From Candidatus Didemnitutus mandela (GTDB lineage Bacteria; Verrucomicrobiota; Verrucomicrobiia; Opitutales; Opitutaceae), in contig NJAL01000005.1 of assembly GCA_002591725.1 (NCBI GenBank), forward strand, positions 1 through 64,000: a DNA stretch of 64,000 nt. Reading direction: 5' to 3'. Within the stretch, counting starts at the first letter, position 1, and each line of letters starts with the position of its first letter. Below are positions 27,276 to 39,003 of the stretch, piece after piece. The position numbers and the translations under genes are program-made. The notes beneath the pieces were generated by a model. That model saw only the letters and a list, made by a program, of their open reading frames with translations, made no database searches and was not told the DNA's origin.

Positions 27276-28980
27276 GGGGAAACATCAGCGGCTTGAAAGT
27301 TTTAGCTGCGTCAAGCTGTCGCGAGTTTTGTTACTTTACATGCGTATTGATCTTGTTCAGCAAAATCATCGTTGGCTACCTTGCTGGTAATCGTATCTGT
27401 ATTGTCGATGTTTGCCGGGCTTTAGTGATGTAGGGGGTGTCGAGGTGGTTTTGTGTCTTGAACTTATCGTCTTTGGCCACCCCCGCCCCGATACGCAATT
27501 TGCTCTTTCGGGCGAAGTTTGTTGCCGGTGTGAAAGAGACAATTTGTGCAATCGCGGTGGAAAACGGTAAGGCTCCGACAATCCTCGGTGGTTTCACCGA
27601 AGAAAATTTGGAAAAAAGGAGAACAAGCACTGCCTTTGATTACGCCGCCGCTTGCCGGAATGGTAAAATAGTTGCCGGTGCTAGCAAATGGCCTGTTGCC
27701 GATTTAAGACGTATTCTATTAGGCTTGTTGTTTCGAGCCGGCTGACGTCCTGTTCATTTGACAGTTTTGTGGCAAGCGTGCTGGTCTAAAGATCTGCGAG
27801 AGAATATGCTCCAACCGACGGCTTCCACCTGCTGGCTTTGTCACGGGCTTGATCCAGTGAAACAGCTGGCTGCTCAAAGGACCGGGCGCGCTGTTGAATC
27901 TCTCGGCCAGCCCTTCGAATGGTGGCAAGAACGGCGTGAAAGAAATGTTGGTGCAGGGATTGCCGCACGGGCCTGGCAAGTTGCCTGGGGGGAATGCCAT
28001 CGGCGGGAACAACGAGCCGCTTCTTCTATGGGTGCAGCGTCATTTGTGGTGCATAAGGCGAAGTTGTCTTTTGTCTTGCACCGTTTCGCGAAGGAGCTAC
28101 ACGCTGTCTGATACTGTGACATCAATCTGATGCGATAAGCGTGACTTATGGAGGTGCGGTGCAGCATCCGACTGTACGGCCAGACCGAATAGACTGGCAT
28201 CTTTGATACACTATACACTTGCGCTCGGAACGTGCATAACCCCACAAGATCGGTTCCAAAAAAGTGGCTCTTGTGGTCTTTCCGGTGGCATTGGTTCGGT
28301 GTTTACGGCGGTGATTGTTGCGCGCGGCCCCCGGACATAAAACGCCATCAGTGTCAGTCTGTCTTCGATACTTTCCAGCTAGCGTTTGCGAGACGATTCC
28401 TCTGTGGCCGCGCGCAACCTCGGCGCAAAATATTACAGCCTATCTGTCGCCAACATTGGTGAGTGTCGCCAAGGCGACGCTGGCTCCGATTTTTGCTGGC
28501 CGAAACCGGAATATTGCCGAGGAAAATATCCAAGCCCTCATCCGTGATGCCATTGCTAATGGCGATTCCAAAAAAACTTAAAGCACTGCTGCTAACGATG
28601 GGCAACCTGAGCGCTTTATGGCAACATAAGCGGCGGCTTTTTCGGCTACCAGCGATGTTTTTAAAACACAGGCTTGTACCTTTCTCCTGTTGGACCGACG
28701 GCGAGCGAGAGGTCATTCCTGCTAATTCCATAATGAAGCCACCGAGCGCGGAGTTGCGATCCGACTAGACCAGACCGACAAGGACATCCTGTTATTCTAC
28801 AATTTGCTCGATGCGATTTTTACAGCTACATAGATGATAGACATTCGTTGTTACAATTTGATAGTGCGTGGCTTTGGAACAATAATGTTAAATGATATCG
28901 CTCGATAAGGTCGATTTGAACGAATACAAACGCAAGCAGGCTGTGCATCACTCCCACTTTGCTTTCGGTGTTGGCTTGCG
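27276..28980 (+). pseudogene. Unassigned decayed gene(s) on plus strand
   Basis: The plus strand shows protein-like pieces over several frames: a membrane-like segment (LLATLLVIVSVLSMFAGL) near 27390, GLPHGPGKLPGGNAIGGNNE near 27950, VAKATLAPIFAGRNRNIAEE near 28470, AIANGDSKKLKALLLTMGNL near 28560 and RLDQTDKDILLFYNLLDAIF near 28790. They read in a consistent direction, as expected of one or two former genes, but I cannot name the family. Stops and frameshifts are frequent. Confidence 0.4.
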
Positions 28981-29006
28981 GATTTAGTAAAAAGTGTCAG
29001 CACCCC

Positions 29007-30292
29007 ATGCCTGTTTCTTCCGATCTTTTCGAATTTGCCAAGAAACTCATCCCAGGTGGGGTTAATTCTCCAGTACCCGCATTCAGTTTCGTGAAATGCT
29101 CGCCTTTCTTCATCAAGCTAGCGCAAGGCGCGACCACTGACGACCGTTGACGGCTGCGAATTGGTTAAATTGTGTACACGTGGGGGCTTGGCGACCCATG
29201 GGCTAACAACCACCTGCGGATCAAAGCCTCGAGTGCTCAGGCGCTCGAGGCTGACACGTCATTCGGGACGCCGAATCCCTATGAGGTTGAGGTGGAAGTG
29301 TCCGAGCTGATCGTAAGGTTCTTTTCGTCGATTTAAAAAGTTCGCATGTGCAACATGCGGCACCAAAGTACAACGGATGTTGGCGGTCCGGCTAGCACGT
29401 GGGTTTACGCAACGCGACAAAATCATCAAATTTTCCGGCTATTATCATGTGTTACAGCGATTTGCTCCTGGTTAAGGCGGCGGAAACTCCGGAGCGCTCG
29501 TATACGACAGTCCGGACAGCGCCTGTGTGTAGACTTCTTTTGCATAGGATACTGCCTTAGAACGACGTAGGGGGTAATGGCTGGTTCCATGGCGAACCCT
29601 GGGCAGATCGCGTGCGTTATCTTCGAATCTTATATCGGCAACCAAACCCGATTCCGATTATCTGCAGATGCTCCGGCGCTTGTATCCCGAGTTGTGGTAC
29701 CCTGTTGATTTTTGATGAGGTAATGACCGGTTTTTGACTTGCGCGTGAGGTCGTGCAGAAGCTGGTAAAGAGCACGCGTGACCTTACCGCATTAGGCAAA
29801 ATAATCGATAATAAACTGTTGTAGATAAATTATTTAAATCGGAAAACCAGAGACTGTGCATCGGCTCGGTCCAATCGGATCAGTTTATCAGGCGGGCAGG
29901 TTGAGTGGTAACTCGTTGGCGATGGCGGCGGGTATCGAATCGCTGAAGATACTCGATAAACTTAATTCTTATGCCAAACTTCGAGGCGTTGAGCGCGCTG
30001 ATTTTCGATACAGTGCTCGTGGTGGCGCAAGAGAAAGGAATCTCGCTTCAGTCGTTGTGTTTCGGGTCGATGTTTAGTCTATTTTTCACGCTTCATGTTG
30101 CCCGCGATTACCAGGTTGCGCTTACTTCAGACACAAAAAAATTGGCCATTTCTTCAATGCTTGTCTTCAAAACGGCGTCGGTGTCTACCTACCTCCCAGC
30201 GTTTGCGAAGCGTGGCTTTTAAACACTGTTCATAACGGGCCGGCCATCGAGCGGGCGGTTGGAATCATCCAAAGGACGATTTGTCACCTCTG
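29007..30292 (+). pseudogene. hemL: Relic of glutamate-1-semialdehyde aminotransferase
   Basis: The whole length of HemL can be followed across frames: [56 protein letters not shown] directly followed by a stop, LTALGKII where the PLP-lysine loop should continue GGG, SVYQAGRLSGNSLAMAAGIE, FGSMFSLFFT, SDTKK, and a final EAWLLNTVHNGPAIERAV-like tail. HemL makes 5-aminolevulinate, the first tetrapyrrole precursor, in the C5 pathway. At least eight disruptions make this copy dead. Unless another copy exists, heme would have to be imported. Confidence 0.88.
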
Positions 30293-30299
30293 AAAGCGG

Positions 30300-31960
30300 A
30301 GCGGTCCATGCTGATTCTTGCCCTCAGAAAACGATGACTATTCCCAACTTCGGACTTATTTTCTCTCTCAGCCTCTAGCTCAGCAGGTGGGTGCTCTCGT
30401 CGTCACCCACCGTAAGTGTGAGCTATATCTAGAGGGAAAGAGAAGTTTGGACGATCTTTATGGGCGAAAAAGTGGAAAAATTTTCCGCCGAGGTCAGCGG
30501 TATGACCCAAAGCATCCCTTTCGGATGCCTGGGCAAGGATATGATATTTTGCGAGCTAACCCACTTTCAGGTGCGACGGCTGGAATGAGCGGCAGTCTGT
30601 TTTACATCGACGGCAGGGTTGGGAGCGTTCTATCCTACCAGATTCAGCGTTTCGAGCCTGTGTGTTTATGCGGGTTTTCACGCCGATCAAGGGCACACTC
30701 GAGATCAGCTTGTTGCTGAACAGCCTGTCCAAAAGGTCAGGCGCGACCTGGCGGTTCTACCCGCGCCAACTCCTGTCAACGGCAGCACACGCAGCTCGCC
30801 GCAGACCGTATCATTTTTTAATCGCAATTTTATCTTTTCCGCCTGTATGGAAACAAATCTCCCAAGCTGGGCTACCTACGTCGTGGCCGCGGTTCTTTCG
30901 GTTGGCGATATCACCATGGCCGCAACTTGCACCGTTTCCTACGTCGAAGGGAAGTGTACTTCTCGCCTTCGGCCATCGGAAGGCTCTCGCTCAATGTTAC
31001 CGAATTGCCGATGGCCAAGCGCCAAGGTTGTGTCGATTCTAACGGGCTAGCTTAATTCCATTAAAGCCAGCAACAAGCAACACCGGCCAGACTATCGGCC
31101 CTTTCCAGTCAGGATCGCTTTTGGTTTTTACGGCGAAATTGGACGAGCTTGGAAACTAGTGTCGGTCAGCGCTGAATTGCCGGCGCGGCTAGTCGAAAGG
31201 GCCTGCATTTCCCTGTAGTTCCGCAGGGGCACTTCCTGCCGGTGACTGCCGCTGCCGGTTCCGTGCAAGCTGTGACAGGATCGAATAAGTCCGACTTCAC
31301 CCGTTGGTTCCGTTTGGCTACGGCCGTGGAATTCCCGGGCGAACAATCCCCCTCCCCTCATGTTTCACCGCATTTTATACTAGCGTCCAATGGCCTCTAA
31401 CCCAGAATTTTAGCGAATTTGCCACCAATCTTGAGCAGTGGCTCTGTGAACCCTTATGAGCGTATCTTTCGTGATCACATCACATTAATTTCTCTTGTCG
31501 AGACAATTCTGCCATCACTTCCGTTGGCTATGTCGATATGGTGCAGCTTCCCCGATAGGAAGTGGAACTAGGCGCGACGGGTCCATGGCGATATTGAACA
31601 GACATTGCGTTCCAAACCGGATCATCCACCGAGATAATTAAGATTTCTGTCGATCCGGCTTGGGTTGGCGAGGGTGTAGATGTCATACTTCTGCCAGGTT
31701 CGGCCTTGGACGAGCTGACCGGACGGTTGACAAATATGCCGATCGCCTACTTCCGAGGTATTCTACGAATATATCGGCCTTTTTCGAAAATTGGTCTGAG
31801 CGGTTGGTTAGGCATTGTTGGTCGCTATTCCCAGAAATATTGTCGAAGCTTAGCTTTCCGACTATTTTTCATGCCATGCAATTTCGGGATTCCTACACTT
31901 CTTTCTTCTGGCGATATTCACAGCTTCTTTTGCCATGACCGCCTTCGCGGCGGCCGCAGA
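30300..31960 (+). pseudogene. Relic of a SpoIVB-type S55 peptidase-domain protein
   Basis: Key blocks are ATAGMSGSLFYIDGRVGSVL near 30570 (the GMSGSPVY(I/L)DG serine motif of S55 peptidases, here P to L) and VAAVLSVGDITMAATCTVSYVEGK near 30880. A LAFGHP-like stretch (FGHRKALAQ) and LPMAKAKVVSILT-like sequence follow. A later stretch (VDVILLPGSALDELTGRLTN, 31675-31800) may be the C-terminal half of the same gene. Opitutaceae-type bacteria carry such proteins outside sporulation. Several frame changes and stops inactivate it; the right boundary is a guess. Confidence 0.6.
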
Positions 31961-34900
31961 AAGTAAATCAGCATAGCAGCATAGACTTCACGCGCAATGC
32001 GGCGAGCTGGAATCTATAAGGCTTCGCCGCTCGTTCTGGTGGTCGAACGCTTGCAAGGGGCCGGTTTTCGCTGATTTTGACGGTGCATCGCTGCGGGGAT
32101 TTGGTGGGTGTTGCGTTCGGCGGGTAATAATACTTTTTCGTTAAAACCGGACCTGACGGAAAGTGATGGAAGTAACGCTTGAGATCGACGGAGAAAAATA
32201 TCGTGTGAAAGAAGTCGCCGATGTAAAAGGATCCCAAGTCGCTGCTATTTGTCCGCTGTCCGATTGTCTCTTTCTTGATTGGCATGTTACCCATGGCGGC
32301 AGTACTACCTGGTACGTGATGGCAAGCTTCTCGTGCGAGTGGAAAATGCCCTTGTATTCGGTGTCCGACTTTTTCCGTTGCCCTGCGGCACGGTGCTTGC
32401 TCCGGTGGAAAACGAAAGGAAAATCTATTGGTTCGACCTAAAGAAATTTTCGGCGCGATGGGGTTCGGTAACGGTACCAAGCCGGCCCTGGTGAAAAGGT
32501 GTTTACGGCAGCGAGAGCGCGGGGTTTTCGAAAACTTGCGATCGTAACGTGTTGCAGCTGGCGGCGCTGCAGAGTGGCAGAGTCGTCGCCGATTCTTCGG
32601 AAAAAGGAAATAAGAACAACACTCCCAGACCCGGTTCGTTGTATTTATTCCCGCGAAGATCAGGTCGATTCAAACGCGCAACGTTGATCTCGGCATGTCG
32701 GTAAAGATCAGTGTCGTGCGGTTTGGTTGTCTTCGCAGGCGTGATCCGTCGGGAATGAAGGTGCGAAGTCTGCACTAACTTTGGCCCTACCCTAGCTCCA
32801 TCGAGGGGCTCGTCGGTCTTGGGGACTACCTTGAAGCTGAAGTCGGAAGATGGCTTTATTGGGTTTGGAGAGTTTGCGGGACCATTTGTACGCGATTGCA
32901 CGTGGCGCTTCCAGAAAAACCCGATACACAGATCGACAAAGTCGACGGTGTTTTCCCTGCCGCAAAATTGGCAGCCGCAATTAAACGATTTTTAGAATTT
33001 TTCTACACAATCTTGGCTTGGCCACCGTGCCCAATCGGATTGGAATAGAGTTTGACGATCGGGTAGGTGCTTTCCCAAGTTAGTTTATAAAAGACGATCC
33101 CGCCGGCAAATGCAAATCGATCTTTCCTTAAGAGTTAAGTAGTTCCCCAAGCGGGCACACAATTCGTTTGTCGGCCGGTTTCCGATCCAGACGGCGGTTC
33201 ACCTAAGCCTTCTCGCTGCGTCCCGAAGGCAGCGACAGATGGACCGACCTTGCAGTGCGAACGTGCTGATATTCACGTGTAATTTGAGGCCGGTGCATTG
33301 GCTGGGAAAGGGTCTATTTATCTGCCTGAAGGTCAACGAACAGGTAGCCACGCCTGGCGAAGGACCGCCTCTCCTATATGTTTGCAACCGACCATCTCAC
33401 TGTCGATCGGACGCCTTCGATCATCGATTCTTCCTCAGCGGAACAACGGGACGACGAATCGGCATTGACCCTTGCTAGGCACAACTGGCTCAGCCTGCTC
33501 GGTCGCTCCGAGTTTGTACTTAACAACGGTATGGACAAGCATACCCGGTTTCTGATGGAAACATTTTTGACGGGAAAAGCGAGCGGTTTCAGATCGAGCC
33601 CCCCTCCCGTTCCGTTTGCCCCACCTCTAGCGCCATATCTGTCGAAATGCTGCGCTATGATCACAACGACAACTTTGCCTCGTGTCGCATTCCGCTTCAA
33701 TAATCGTGAACGGTCGGCGTCCGACGATCAACTATCTATCGGAAAGAACACGGCGGCAGTTTTATTTACTTGTTGGATGCTAATTAGTTACATTTTTTCA
33801 GCGTCGGAGAATTTTGTGAACCAGCTTGAGACCGAGACTAGCCGCTCATCCTCCACTTTGTTCGCGGCTGGAGACTGGTTCAGACGGGTCTAAGCTATCA
33901 ACAGCTGCTACAGCTGTCATGTCTTGATCATTGTCGATGACGCAGAATTCGAAATGGACTTCACGAACAGGTATCCGGGGCTTAATGGGGTACCGCTTGA
34001 TAAAAAAGCCAAAGCATTTTTCGTAAATTCCTCCCCTACAATTCGGAGTTCGGTAACACTGATCTGCAATGGCGCCCCACCGAACTAAACCTGAAGGTCA
34101 AATGTGTGTTGATGGCGCTCAGTGATGAGAAATGCCCCACGCTCGCTAGAGCTTTCATTACGAGGTTAGGGAAAAGCAACCTGGACGCCTGCTCTTCGGT
34201 TGCCGGCGACTTTCGTCCAGGCGGCGAGGAAGGTATTCCCGCATGCTGCGATGGAGGAGTTATCTGGAATCGCTGATGTCGGCACTGGCTTGGCAGTGCT
34301 TCCCCGGTCGGTATTTGCTTTCGAAGAGTTCGGTCACTCCAACTGGTGCTGGAGGTCGTTTTGAAAAGCTCTTCAGGAAGCGGGATTTGAAAGGAATGTA
34401 GCGATTCATGCAATATGAGCTCCTTTACGGTGTAGCCGATATTGGTGCGCTTCATCCCCGCACGCTGGCGCACGATGCGAACATTGTCAGGGAAAAGATT
34501 TTAGAAGAAAGTTGTCGTTACCTATGTCTATCGCCTGCCGGGAGATGGGCGAAGACAGATTTTTAGGTCATGAACACGAGCGGGCTTATCGGCTAGCCCT
34601 GGATTGGTGCGGAAAACCCTCCGGGAGTCGGTTTCCACTTTTCGGGCATGTTGGTATTTGATATCGCAAAGAATCACATCAGAGATTTTTTTGTATGATT
34701 TCCCAATCAGCCTGGGGAGGCGTGGCGATGATTATTTGGTATCCATGCGGCTGTAGCTCATATACCTACTTTATACCTATAAAAGGTGACGCGGGCAAGA
34801 TTCAGGCTGTCATCAATAATTTCAATTGTACGAGAGGCCAGCCTCCATAGCGCCGGACACGGAAGAACCTGGAGAGGATTTTTTGGTTGTATGAACTCTA

Positions 34901-36680
34901 GGGAAAACAGATTTTGAATTAGCCCGCTCAGACATTGTTCGTGGCGGGACTTTAAAAACGCAAGTCCAATACGCACGCAGCTACCGACACTGAACTCAAA
35001 AGTGAGTCCAATCGCCCAGTTCATGTTACTAGCGAAGTTTCGAACCAGCAGCAGTCCATTTCCGATGGTTGGCGCTCCCCAGGGTTGGTCGTGAATCGAG
35101 CCCGTAAAACTTGTTTTGGGCAACTAACCGGAAGATCGGAACCAGCGGTCTTCGATTTCGAGAAACTCAACCCCATCCCTCGGCATACGATTAGTGTGAA
35201 TGACAATGTCTTTGATCGGCCGTTTGCTTGCATCGCGAGCATTTGACAACTCGATTAAAATGTAAAAATAGTAATTTAAATCGGCTGCAACCCGTGGGCT
35301 GTCGACGGAGTTTTTTCGATACACAGCGGACAGGAAAGAATTCTACCAGTACGCGGGGCATTGGATTCCCACTAAGGCTCTGAGAGGGATCTTGGCCAAT
35401 GATGGAATCGAGTACCACTAGCAGGCGTAGCTTCGCTGCACATTTCCGCAGTAGCCTTCGATGGTTCCAAAGTGGTCACGTGCTTGTTGACGCCTTTTTT
35501 TTTGAGGGCTATTCCGGTGTTAAATGTCGGCACGGCCATCGCGTTGCTGGTCGCGTGAATCGTTCTGGAGGCCAGTTTTCAGTAACGAAATAAGGCTGTT
35601 GTTCGTGCAGTTCTGTTGTGTCGAAAGCCGGTAGCAAGGCGGACGAAACAGGAACAAAGCAAGCTAATCGACTGAACGAACCCGAACTTTTTTCAGGCAT
35701 GAGCTGTGCCCGGGAAGGGATGTATCGATGAAGAAGACACCAAGCCTTTAGGGTGGCGGCGTAAAAGACAAACTGGATCAAGCGGCGGGCGCTGCAGCTC
35801 GTTTTTCTTCATCAGCTGGCTGCGGATTACTGACTAGACAGTATCAACAACTGATGCCGAGCTCGGTGGCTTTTGCCTTGAAAATTAATTTTTTGGCAAG
35901 ATAGCGGAACACAGCTTTCCCAAGTTGCGTCGACGGGCTCTTCCGAACTTGGGCTTTTTTTGAGTCTGGACGACCAGATCTCTTATCTTATGAGTCGATT
36001 CCCACGATTTTCCGACTGAGAGTGAAGTAGGCTGAAGTAGGCTTTTCGGCTGCCGCGAAACACAGCCTGCCTGAATTTGCTGAGTTGGACATCTTGCCAA
36101 CAATAGCTTGCACCCTGGCTGTCAGCGCGTTGTATACGAATGCGAGAGTCAGGTTGCCGGAGAGAAGATGACATCTTTAGCCGATGGGGCATACCTCCGC
36201 GCAGTTTGTCGAGTAACTCGAAGCTCAAGACTTCTGGCAGCACCAGATCTAGAACGGTGATAGTTAGGTTGATGCGCGTATAAAGATTAGCTATATGGCT
36301 CTCATTTTAAACACAAGCCGCTAACCTGGAAACGATAGTTTTTAGCAATAGATTTTCTGATTAATTCGTTAATCACTAAGTGGCAGCGAACGATAGCACT
36401 GCTTTTGAATAGGTTGAATCGGGATCTTCAGTCATACATGATTAGAACGTTGGAAGTAAGCAGATGTCTTGGGAGCAAAGTTGTAAAAAGATACCCATAC
36501 CACTGGAGCTAGTTCTTGTCTGCTCGATACCAGTTCGCCAATGAGAAAACTGAAAAATATGATAAGGAGATTTAAAAAGTTTGTAGGCTGAATCCTTCGA
36601 AAATAGTAAAATCATCTTTTCCGTTTCTGTCCCTTGAGTGCTTTCTAATCGTTGGTGTAGCGTGTTCGGTTGGCACAATG
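31961..36680. other. Long decayed region, no family assigned
   Basis: About 4.7 kb with no intact gene. Coding-like remnants occur on the plus strand at 32160-33010 (RKIYWFDLKKFSARWGSVTV) and 33300-33900. On the minus strand at 34760-35430 there are RPIKDIVIHTNRMPRDGVEF and LPKTSFTGSIHDQPWGAPTI, and at 35880-36250 LPEVLSFELLDKLRG. None could be placed in a family with confidence. Perfect tandem duplications are present: CAGCATAG twice (31969-31984) and TGAAGTAGGC twice (36023-36042). Confidence 0.45.
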
Positions 36681-37230
36681 GCACGAACGATACGAATGAT
36701 TACGCAAATCGTGTTGATGCTTCGACTGAAAGGCTTCGCGTGGGGCTTGGATATTGACTTCCGGCACGGTCGGTGGGCGGAAGCTCTTGGGGGACAAGTC
36801 AGTAAGTGTGTCGGCATCGATTTCAGCGCAGAGCTGTTGTGGCTTGCTAGGGTTGAAAAACTACCCTTCGATCACTTTTGAACGTCTGGAGGTCCAAGCG
36901 GCTGTCCCCGACACACTCGGGGTGTGATCCGGTATTTGATCTCTTCATTTGCAACAGGGTGCTGGGACGTCTAAACGATCTGCATTTGATGTGGCTTACC
37001 AAACTCCATTAACAGCATGGCTGTTCTTATTCTGGGTCCTACGCTGCATCTGCACGACACTTTTTTGCTGGGCGATCACAATCCCCCTTTTCTCCCTTTC
37101 CACGTCCATCAACCGGTCGAGCCGATCCTGCATTTAGGGCAAAAAGCGCTATTCGCTGCTGAGTGCGCCGCTGTGCAATACCGGTTTTTGTCTGCGAGAT
37201 CGAGTAACCGTTGTTTCTCGAAGAGCTCTT
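36681..37230 (+). pseudogene. Relic of a class I SAM-dependent methyltransferase
   Basis: The start GLDIDFRHGRWAEALGGQVS-KCVGIDFSAELLWLARVEKL is motif I and II of a Rossmann methyltransferase, with the glycine-rich loop already altered (expected LDxGxGxGRW). In the next frame VFDLFICNRVL and LNDLHLMWLTKLH follow, matching the motif IV region. Later pieces (FLEELFTLLELR) resemble the C-terminus. At least two frameshifts and stops disrupt it. The substrate is unknown. Confidence 0.6.
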
Positions 37231-37306
37231 CACCTTGCTTGAGCTGAGGAGCCCGAGGAACCTGTGTAGTCTGGCTCTGGGCGACCTGAGCGCAAGGGGA
37301 AGCTCT

Positions 37307-37324
37307 CTCCGGCGATGGCCGGAG
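37307..37324 (-). terminator. GC-rich hairpin immediately after the Xer recombinase gene
   Basis: CTCCGGC-GATG-GCCGGAG is a perfect seven-pair stem with a GATG tetraloop, starting two bases beyond the recombinase stop codon on the minus strand. It extends weakly through AGCT outer bases. There is no T run after it on the minus strand, so it may stabilise the 3' end rather than terminate by itself. Confidence 0.45.
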
Positions 37325-37325
37325 C

Positions 37326-38258
37326 TCAGGCCCGCGGATGGGCTCGCGAGTAGACTTCTTTCAACTTGGCGACGCTGGTGTGCGTATAGACTTGGGTTGT
37401 TGCCAGACTTGCATGGCCCAATAACTCCTGCACGATTCGAAGGTCAGCTCCGGAGTTCAGCAAATGTGTCGCGTAGGAATGCCGCATTTTGTGAGGGGAA
37501 AGATCTAGTGGAAGACCTGCCAAGAAAAGATATTTTTTGAACAGTAACTGCACCGTCCTGATCGGCATTCTCTGGTGTCGATCGGTGATGACCACCGGAT
37601 CGTTGGGAGCGATGTTTCGTGCAAATTGGGTGCGAAACTTTTCCAACATGGCGAGAGCGGTTGACCCGAAAGGACATATGCGTTCTTTTTTGCCCTTGCC
37701 GATTACTCGGGCACTGCCGGCGGCGAAATCGATTGCGCTAAAATTGAGTCTCACGAGCTCGCTTACCCGGAAGCCACCGCCATAAAGCAGCTCGAGGACG
37801 AGCAGATCCCGGCACGCGGCAAATTCACTGATTACCTCGTTTGTTCGCAAACGCTCCGGGCCGGCCAGCAAGGTCAGCATTTGCGACTCTGTAAGAAACT
37901 TCGGCAGTGTCCGATCCAGTTTCGGCAAAGACACGCTGGAAAACGGATTTTGCGCCACCTCCCCGCGGGTTTGCCAATAACGAAAAAAAGCGCGGAGGCC
38001 AGAAACGTGGTTGTGCAGGGTGCGCCGGCCGAAGCGTTGCTGGCTTTCGATCACGAAATTGCGGGCATTCGCTACTGGAAGTGACCGCGTTGCGTTTTTC
38101 GCCCAGCGATAAAAGTCTTCCACCGCCTGTCGGTAGTTCCGCACTGTGTAGATGGAGTAGCGGCGTTCTTTGGCTAAGAAATCCAGAAACGGCTGCAGCC
38201 ATTTGCGCTCGATCTCTGCTGGAAGCGCGTCAGGAGGCGGGGATACGGGCTTCGACAT
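37326..38258 (-). CDS. Tyrosine recombinase XerC/XerD
   Basis: A 310-residue site-specific recombinase with an N-terminal SAM-like core-binding domain (about residues 18-105) and a catalytic domain. Catalytic residues are present: Arg in GGFRVSELVRL (about R164), Lys in GKGKKERICP, His and Arg in HKMRHSYATHLL (about H256, R259), His in LGHASLATTQ (about H282) and nucleophile Tyr in YTHTSV (about Y291). Length and context fit the chromosome dimer resolvase rather than a phage integrase. Whether XerC or XerD cannot be told without alignment. The start lies 29 bases inside the frameshifted mazG reading frame, so it probably belonged to a mazG-xer operon. Confidence 0.9.
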   Translation of the reverse strand: MSKPVSPPPDALPAEIERKWLQPFLDFLAKERRYSIYTVRNYRQAVEDFYRWAKNATRSLPVANARNFVIESQQRFGRRTLHNHVSGLRAFFRYWQTRGEVAQNPFSSVSLPKLDRTLPKFLTESQMLTLLAGPERLRTNEVISEFAACRDLLVLELLYGGGFRVSELVRLNFSAIDFAAGSARVIGKGKKERICPFGSTALAMLEKFRTQFARNIAPNDPVVITDRHQRMPIRTVQLLFKKYLFLAGLPLDLSPHKMRHSYATHLLNSGADLRIVQELLGHASLATTQVYTHTSVAKLKEVYSRAHPRA

Positions 38259-38900
38259 GAGGCATCATATGGTCTGTCTTCCGGCGTAGCGCGGCTTCCG
38301 AATCGAAGCTGCGGGCAGGGCAGGCGGCAACCAGTTCGTAGAACTGTCGCCCGGTGTTTTCTGTAAGTTGGCTCGCCAGCTGCGAGATACGCTTGCGATC
38401 GACGGCGGTGTCGGTCGGAAGCTTTTTCTTTTCGGTCTGTTTGTCGACGGCTTTGGCAAACATTAGCGCAGGCAACCACAGCGGCAGTACTGTAAAAACT
38501 GTGGCGGACGTCTTCCCGGCGGCAGCTTTTTCTTGGGCCTTGGTTTTCTCCCACTGAACCAGGATCTCGGCCGACGTGCCGGGCTTGTTTTTGCCGAAGA
38601 CATGCTGGTGCGGCGGATGGGCTTTTGGTTTATCTTGCGGGCGATATTCTCGAGTTTGAAAAACCCGCTTTCCTTTGCTATCTGCGCTTGGAAAACCACC
38701 TGGACCAACATGTTTCCGAGTTCCTCTTGTATTTGCGGAATGTTGCTGTGATCGACGGCTTCTAGCAGCTCGCTGCATTCGTCGGTCCAACAGGGAGTAC
38801 AGGGAGTGAGACTGGCATGTTTCTCTTCGATGTCCCAAAGATAGCCGTTCGGCGTGCGGAGGCGGGCGGCTGCTTGGTGGAATCCTTCGATGGCTGTCAT
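38230..38900 (-). pseudogene. mazG: MazG nucleotide pyrophosphohydrolase, frameshifted
   Basis: The N-terminal half (TAIEGFHQAAARLRTPNGYL-WDIEEKHASL, DECSELLEAVD, EELGNMLVQVVF) is in one frame and the C-terminal half (HQHVFGKNKPGTSAEILVQW, KAVDKQTEKKKLPTDTAVDR) in another. The shift lies near 38620-38640, and each half is otherwise open. MazG clears (d)NTPs and ppGpp. Two more signs of decay are visible: a perfect 9 bp duplication (ACAGGGAGT, 38790-38807) that inserts three residues before the EExxE motif, and EELGN in place of the metal-binding EELGD. A single sequencing error could explain the shift but not the other two changes. Confidence 0.85.
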
Positions 38901-39003
38901 ATTAGGCGGGAAAAGATGCAAAAACGGTGAAAAGGAAGACTTTAAACGGAGATTACTTCTTGCTCAGGGCGGTGCGCTTTGCGGCTATTGCGGTGGATAG
39001 GAT

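Noticed and set aside
37326-38258. Phage or integron integrase
   Set aside because: Length, domain layout and mazG context fit a housekeeping Xer recombinase; no att-like repeats or phage genes nearby.
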